Made by a program: the position numbers and the translations under genes
The notes under the pieces: generated by a model
Databases searched by the model: none
Told to the model about the DNA's origin: nothing
What the model saw: the letters and a program-made list of their open reading frames with translations, nothing else
NCBI GenBank assembly: GCA_963971305.1
Contig: OZ020307.1
Location: 55,115,702-55,179,701 of the forward strand
Direction of reading: 5' to 3'
DNA from: Arcuatula senhousia
Lineage: Eukaryota; Mollusca; Bivalvia; Mytilida; Mytilidae
DNA: 64,000 nucleotides
Part shown: positions 58,501 through 64,000 of the stretch, one piece after another
Layout: each line of letters begins with the position of its first letter
Position numbering within the stretch: position 1 is the stretch's first letter

Positions 58501-58845
58501 GTCATTTAAATGTTAGAACTTCTGCCATTAAACAGGACATTTTAAGACAAATTTTCTAATTATTAACTGCTAGGTAAAAAAGTCAGTTTTTTGCTCCGTT
58601 GTAAGTGCTTAGACACAGCCAATTCAACTTCAGGCAGGACATCTGTGTTTCATGGAAGAATTCTGTCTTTATTTGTAAATACAATGTACAAAATGTATAT
58701 GAATTTATAGACCTGAGTTTTTTGGGTTTTTTTATGAGTCTAATTTTGGTGGTTTCTCCATTATGATGCTATTGACATTAATGATATATGAATTTATAGT
58801 TTGTCTGAAATGTGGTTTAATGTCGCCCACAAAAAACCATGAAAA
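58501..58845. other. Intergenic, nothing recognised
   Basis: AT-rich, no sizeable open frame, no terminal motifs. Ends in TGAAAA, which is duplicated after the next element. Confidence 0.4.
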
Positions 58846-59307
58846 CATACCTGTTAACCTCCCAAGAATTTCATGATGGAGAATCTCCAACATTGACTGT
58901 TCCTAATGGGAGAAATTTATTCGAAAACACAATTTTCATGGCCCGACCCCATTATTTGGATCAGGCAAATACATTTACCCTTGTCTGTTCGTATCGCTTT
59001 GGTTAAGTTCATGTTAAGGTCCATATCTAAGGTACTACATGTAAGTCAATGATATTATAGCAGCAGGTGTGTCTTGGGTACGCTGACATGAACTAGCAAG
59101 AAATAGGTCTTTATGCTTCATTGACTTCATTAAAGTTCTTGGGGTTTTTTAGGGCCATCATTGGCTTACAGACACAAGCTCTAGTCAACTTTAAAATGCC
59201 TAAATCCAAGTATTTATGTAGAAAATCTCTCACATGAGAAATATTTTTATGTGGGAGATTCCAAAATTTACATCCTCCCACTTAATGTGGGAGAGTTAAC
59301 AGGTATG
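58846..59307. mobile_element. 462-bp TIR element with 6-bp TGAAAA duplication
   Basis: The ends are CATACCTGTTAAC and GTTAACAGGTATG (13 nt perfect inverted repeat, continuing imperfectly as CTCCCA/TGGGAGAG). TGAAAA lies at 58840-58845 and 59308-59313. The interior includes a block similar to 44240-44340 (GGTGTGTCTTGGGTA, CATGAACTAGCAAGAA). No coding capacity, so it is a MITE-like element. The superfamily is undetermined because six bases is not the usual length for the common classes. Confidence 0.65.
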
Positions 59308-59313
59308 TGAAAA

Positions 59314-59753
59314 TTGATTCCTCACAAAAATGAATGAAACCATAAAATGCATGATGAATTAAAAATTGAAATGTGAAATTAAATGGCAGCAGGTCTGTAC
59401 TATATGATGTAATAATCATTTTCTTTTAATGCTCTTACACAAGTTTTTAGGTCCATCTGAGCTATAGCCATCACTTGGCGTCTGTTGTCAGTAAACATTT
59501 TTTAGCTCACCTGGATTGTCTAGCAAACAACATGGCTCCTGTTATTAAAAATAGAACATAAGGTAAAATCACATATATTGGACTATAACTAAAAACTATA
59601 ATGAATAATAATAAAAAAAAAATGAAGCATCTAAGGCTCTTCAGAATTAAAAGCTCTACAAAAGTTACCCATGTTACCATTGGGTTGAAGTTGACAGTTG
59701 ACCTCTTAAATAGAATTGCAAATATGTTCAGCATAAGAATCCCTACAATTTTT
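59314..59753 (+). repeat. Flank plus truncated AGCTCAC-family fragments
   Basis: 59440-59500 carries a degraded family 5' start (TAGGTCCATCTGAGCTATAGCCATCACTTGG). A second partial start (TTTTTTAGCTCACCTGGA, 59500-59517) leads into interior sequence to about 59730. Both lack 3' ends and stop at the next full 5' hairpin. Before 59440 nothing is recognised. Confidence 0.5.
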
Positions 59754-62700
59754 AGCTCACCTGACCCGAAGGGTCATGTGAGCTATTGTCATCGTTAAGC
59801 GTCCGTCGTCCGTCCGTCCGTCATCCGTTAACTTTTCTTCAAAGATCTTCTTCTCTGAAACCACTGAAGGGATTGCATTGATACTTGGTATACATGATCT
59901 TTAGGATGTCCTCTACCAAGTTTGTGAATTATATACATGTCGACCAACCAACATGGCCGCCGTTGCTAAAAATAGAACAGGGGGGTCAGACCATTGTTTT
60001 TGGCTTATAACTCAAAAAGTATAAGAGATAGAGAAAATCCGAAGCAACCTTCCTTGTTCAGCATCAAAAGCTCTACAGAACTCGCCATTGAGTCGAAGTT
60101 GTGAAACGACTCCTTATAGGAGTTATTGCCCTTAAATCATTAAAATTGACCATTTTTGCAGTTTTTAGCTCACCTGACCCGAAGGGTCATGTGAGCTATT
60201 GTCATCGTTAAGCGTCCGTCGTCCGTCCGTCGTCTGTCGTCCGTCGTCCGTCCGTCCGTTAACTTTTCTTCAAAGATCTTCTTCTCTGAAACCACTGAAG
60301 GGATTGCATTGATACTTGGTATACATGATCTTTAGGATGTCCTCTACCAAGTTTGTGAATTATATACATGTCGACCAACCAAGATGGCCGCCGTTGCTAA
60401 AAATAGAACAGGGGGGTCAGACCATTGTTTTTGGCTTATAACTCAAAAAGTATAAGAGATAGAGAAAATCCGAAGCAACCCTCCTTGTTCAGCATCAAAA
60501 GCTCTACGAATCTCTCCATTGAGTCGAAGTTGTGAAACAACTCCTTATAGGAGTTATTGCCCTTTAATCATCAAATTTGACCATTTTTGCAGTTTTTGGA
60601 CAATATCTTGAAAACCGTTAGAGCTAGAGGAAAAGTTAGCATTGCAGAATTGTTTAGCTCATTGAGATCTACAAAAATGATTTCAGGGTCTAAATTGTAA
60701 GATCAGCCGTTTAAGAGTTATTCCCCTTTAACTGTTTTTTCCATTAATTTACACTGATTTTCAAAAATCTTCTTCTCTGAAACCACTGAAGGGATTGCAT
60801 TGATACTTGGTATACATGGTCTTTAGGATGTCCTCTACCAAGTTTGTGAATTATATACATGTTGACCAACCAACATGGCCGCCGTTGCTAAAAATAGAAC
60901 AGGGGGGTCAGACCATTGTTTTTGGCTTATAACTCAAAAAGTATAAGAGATAGAGAATATCCGAAGCAACCTTCCTTGTTCAGCATCAAAAGCTCTACAA
61001 ATCTCTCCATTGAGTCGAAGTTGTGAAACAACTCCTTATTGGAGTTATTGCCCTTTAATCATCAAATTTGACCATTTTTGCAGTTTTTGGACAATATCTT
61101 GAAAACCATTACAGCTAGAGGAAAAGTTAGCATCGCAGAATTGTTTAGCTCATTGAGATCTACAAAAATGATTTCAGGGTCTAAATTGTAAGATCAGCCG
61201 TTTAAGAGTTATTCCCCTTAAACTGTTTTTTCCATTGATTTACACTGATTTTCAAAAATCTTCTTCTCTAAAACTACTGAAGGGATTGCATTGATACTTG
61301 GTATACATGATCTTTAGGATGTCCTCTACCAAGTTTGTGAATTATATACATGTTGACCAACCAACATGGCCGCCGTTGCTAAAAATAGAATAGGGGGGTC
61401 AGACCATTGTTTTTGGCTTATAACTCAAAAAGTATAAAAGATAGAGAAAATCTGAAGCAACCTTCCTTGTTCAGCATCAAAAGCTCTACAAATCTCTCCA
61501 TTGAGTCGAAGTTGTGAAACGACTCCTTATAGGAGTTAATGCCCTTTAATCATCAAATATGACCATTTTTGCAGTTTTTGGACTATATCTTAAAAACCGT
61601 TAGAGCTAGAGGAAAAGTTAGCATTGCAGAATTGTTAAGCTCATTGAGATCTACAAAAATGATTTCAGGGTCTCAATTGTCAGATCAGCCATTTAAGAGT
61701 TATTCCCCTTTAACTGTTTTTTCCATGAATTTACACTGATTTCAAAAATCTTCTTTTCTAAAACTACTGAAGGGATTGCATTGATACTTGGTATACATGA
61801 TCTTTAGGATGTCCTCTACCAAGTTTGTGAATAATATACATGTCGACCAACCAACATGGCCGCCGTTGCTAAAAATAGAACAGGGGGGTCAGACCATTGT
61901 TTTTGGCTTATAACTCAAAAAGTATAAGAGATAGAGAAAATCCGAAGCAACTTACCTTGTTCAGCATCAAAAGCTCTACGAATCTCTCCATTGAGTCGAA
62001 GTTGTGAAACGACTCCTTATAGGAGTTAATGCCCTTTAATCATCAAAATTGACCATTTTTGCAGTTTTTGGACAATATCTTGAAAACCGTTAGAGCTAGA
62101 GGAAAAGTTAGCATTGCAGAATTGTTAAGCTCATTGAGATCTACAAAAATAATTTCAGGGTCTAAATTGTCAGATCAGCCGTTTAAGAGTTATTCCCCTT
62201 TAACTGTTTTTTCCATTAATTTACACTGATTTTCAAAAATCTTCTTCTCTTAAACCACTGAAGGGATTGCATTGATACTTGGTATACATGATCTTTAGGA
62301 TGTCCTCTACCAAGTTTGTGAATTATATACATGTCAACCAACCAACATGGCAGCCGTTGCTAAAAATAGAACAGGGGGGTCAACCATTGTTTTTGGCTTA
62401 TAACTCAAAATGTATAAGAGATAAAGAAAATCGGAAGCAATTTTTTTTGTTCAGCATCAAAAGGTCCTTACAGTAGTTATTGCCCTTTAACTGTTTTTTC
62501 TAATTTAAACTGATTTCCAAAAATCTTCTCTGAAACCACTGAAAGGATTGTTTTGCAACTTTGTATACTTGAAAGTTTGTGAAATTTATTCAAACTTTGG
62601 CATAAGAGATCAGGTGAGCGATTCAGGCTCCTGGGAGCCTCTAGTTGGACTATATCATGAAAACTGTTAGAGCTAGAGGAAAAGTTAGCATTGCAAAATT

Positions 62701-64000
62701 GTTAAGCTTACTGAGATCTACAAAAATGATTCAGGGTCTAAAGTGTCAGATCAGCTGTTTAAGAGTTATTCCCCTTTAACTGTTTTTTTCCATTAATTTA
62801 CACTGATTTTCAAAAATCTTCTTCTAAAAAACCACTGAAGGCATTGAATTGATACTTGGTATACATGATCTTTAGGATGTCCTCTACCAAGTTTGTGAAT
62901 TATATACATGTCGACCAACCTTTGAACATGGCCGCCGTTGCTAAAAATAGAACAGGGGGGGGTCAGACCATTGTTTTTCTCAAAAAGTATAAGATATAGA
63001 GAAAATCCGAAGCAACCTATCTTGTTCAGCATCAAAAGCTCTACGAAACTCTCCATTGAGTCGAAGTTGTGAAACGACTCCTTATAGGAGTTATTGCCCT
63101 TTAATCATCAAAATTGACCATTTTTGCAGTTTTTGGACTATATCTTGAAAACCGTTAGAGCTAGAGGAAAAGTTAGCATTGCAGAATTGTTAAGCTTATT
63201 AAGATCTACTAAAATGATTTCTGGGTCTAAATTGTCAGATCAGCCATTTAAGAGTTATTCCCATTTAACTGTTTTTTTCCATTAATTTACACTGATTTTC
63301 AAAAATCTTCTTCTCATAAACCACTGAAGGCATTAAATTGATACTTGGTATGTCCTCTACCAAGTTTGTGAATTATATACATGTCGACCAACCAACATGG
63401 CCGCTGTTGCTAAAAATAGAACAGGGGGGTCAGACCATTGTTTTTGGCTTATAACTCAAAAAGTATAAGAGATAGAAAAAATCCGAAGCAACCTTCCTTG
63501 TTCAGCATCAAAAGCTCTACGAAACTCTATTGAGTCGAAGTTGTGAAACGACTCCTTATAGGAGTTATTGCCCTTAAATCATCAAAATTGACCATTTTTG
63601 CAGTTTTTGGACTATATCTTGAAAACCGTTAGAGCTAGAGGAAAAGTTAGCATTGCAGAATTGTAAAGCTTATTGAGATCTACTAAAATGATTTCAGGGT
63701 CTAAATTGTCAGATCAGCCGTTTAAGAGTTATTCCCCTTTAACTGTTTCTTTTCCATTAATTTACACTGATTTTCAAAAATCTTCTTCTCATAAACCACT
63801 GAAGGCATTGAATTGATACTTGGTATGTCCTCTACCAAGTTTGTGAATTATATACATGTCGACCAACCAACATGGCCGCTGTTGCTAAAAATAGAACAGG
63901 GGGGTCCGACCATTGTTTTTGGCTTATAACTAAAAAAGTATAAGAGATAGAGAAAATCCGAAGCAACCTTCCTTGTTCAGCATCAAAAGCTCTATGAAAC
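59754..64000 (+). mobile_element. AGCTCAC-family element (490-bp type), interrupted and running off the window
   Basis: The 5' hairpin is at 59754-59784. The host element consists of 59754-60166 and 62645 onward; its 3' end is not reached. Units of about 490 bp are visible by the anchor CATTGATACTTGGTAT and the phrase CAACCAACATGGCCGCCGTTG, with starts near 59850, 62815, 63310 and 63785. Noncoding; short frames recur only as parts of the unit. Confidence 0.75.
60167..62644 (+). mobile_element. Nested full-length AGCTCAC-family copy inside its own family
   Basis: The 5' hairpin (60167-60197) follows GCAGTTTTT of the host unit. The 3' end (TCAGGTGAGC at 62610, then the GGCTCCTGGGAGCC hairpin and CTAG) is followed by TTGGACTATATC, the exact continuation of the host unit. 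It contains about 4.7 units of roughly 490 bp (anchors near 60285, 60775, 61264, 61750 and 62245). Both junctions are resolved, so the element's ends can be defined to within two Ts. Confidence 0.85.

Overview
The window reads as non-prokaryotic, repeat-dominated DNA, most likely from a bivalve mollusc (possibly a mytilid; this is recognition of repeat style, not a database match). The reasons are AT-rich sequence, GT/AG-bounded coding exons, a tRNA-derived SINE, a DIRS-type retrotransposon, and dense copies of elements that begin with an AGCTCACCTG hairpin and end in a GGCTCCTGGGAGCC hairpin. Almost none of the 64 kb is host coding sequence.

Layout. 1-6.8 kb: AGCTCAC-family elements carrying internal tandem units (about 502 bp or 155 bp), partly nested. 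6.9-43.98 kb: about 37 kb of head-to-tail, same-strand elements of a second family. Their ends carry the complementary motifs AAGGTCTTTCC and GGAAAGACCTT. They include three homogenised tandem arrays with monomers of 937 bp (about 14.4 copies), 942 bp (about 2.4) and 939 bp (about 13.4). Each array is introduced by a different 'long' 5' region and starts at the same unit phase. The third array runs into a 200-N gap (43976-44175). 44.2-45.5 kb: older repeats with a 121-bp TA-flanked MITE. 45.5-54.8 kb: a probable host gene seen as two separated exons (45542-45742 and 54016-54822), whose intervening DNA holds a SINE and a structurally complete DIRS-type retrotransposon (47078-52520). 55.0-64.0 kb: more AGCTCAC-family elements, including two clear self-insertions, and a 462-bp TIR element.

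The DIRS element has inverted terminal repeats, a 3' internal complementary region matching each end's private variants, and three open frames: gag-like, RT/RNase H plus C-terminal domain, and tyrosine recombinase. The recombinase frame stays open backward through nearly the whole RT gene. The internal complementary region predicts a circle joined at ATTT and an ATTT target site, so the integration history can be read from this copy alone.

The most unusual structures are the 37-kb hairpin-punctuated mosaic of tandem elements, the long dual-open frame of the DIRS element, and the covarying terminal hairpins and T-tract self-insertions of the AGCTCAC family, which resemble Helentron/HINE-type rolling-circle elements.
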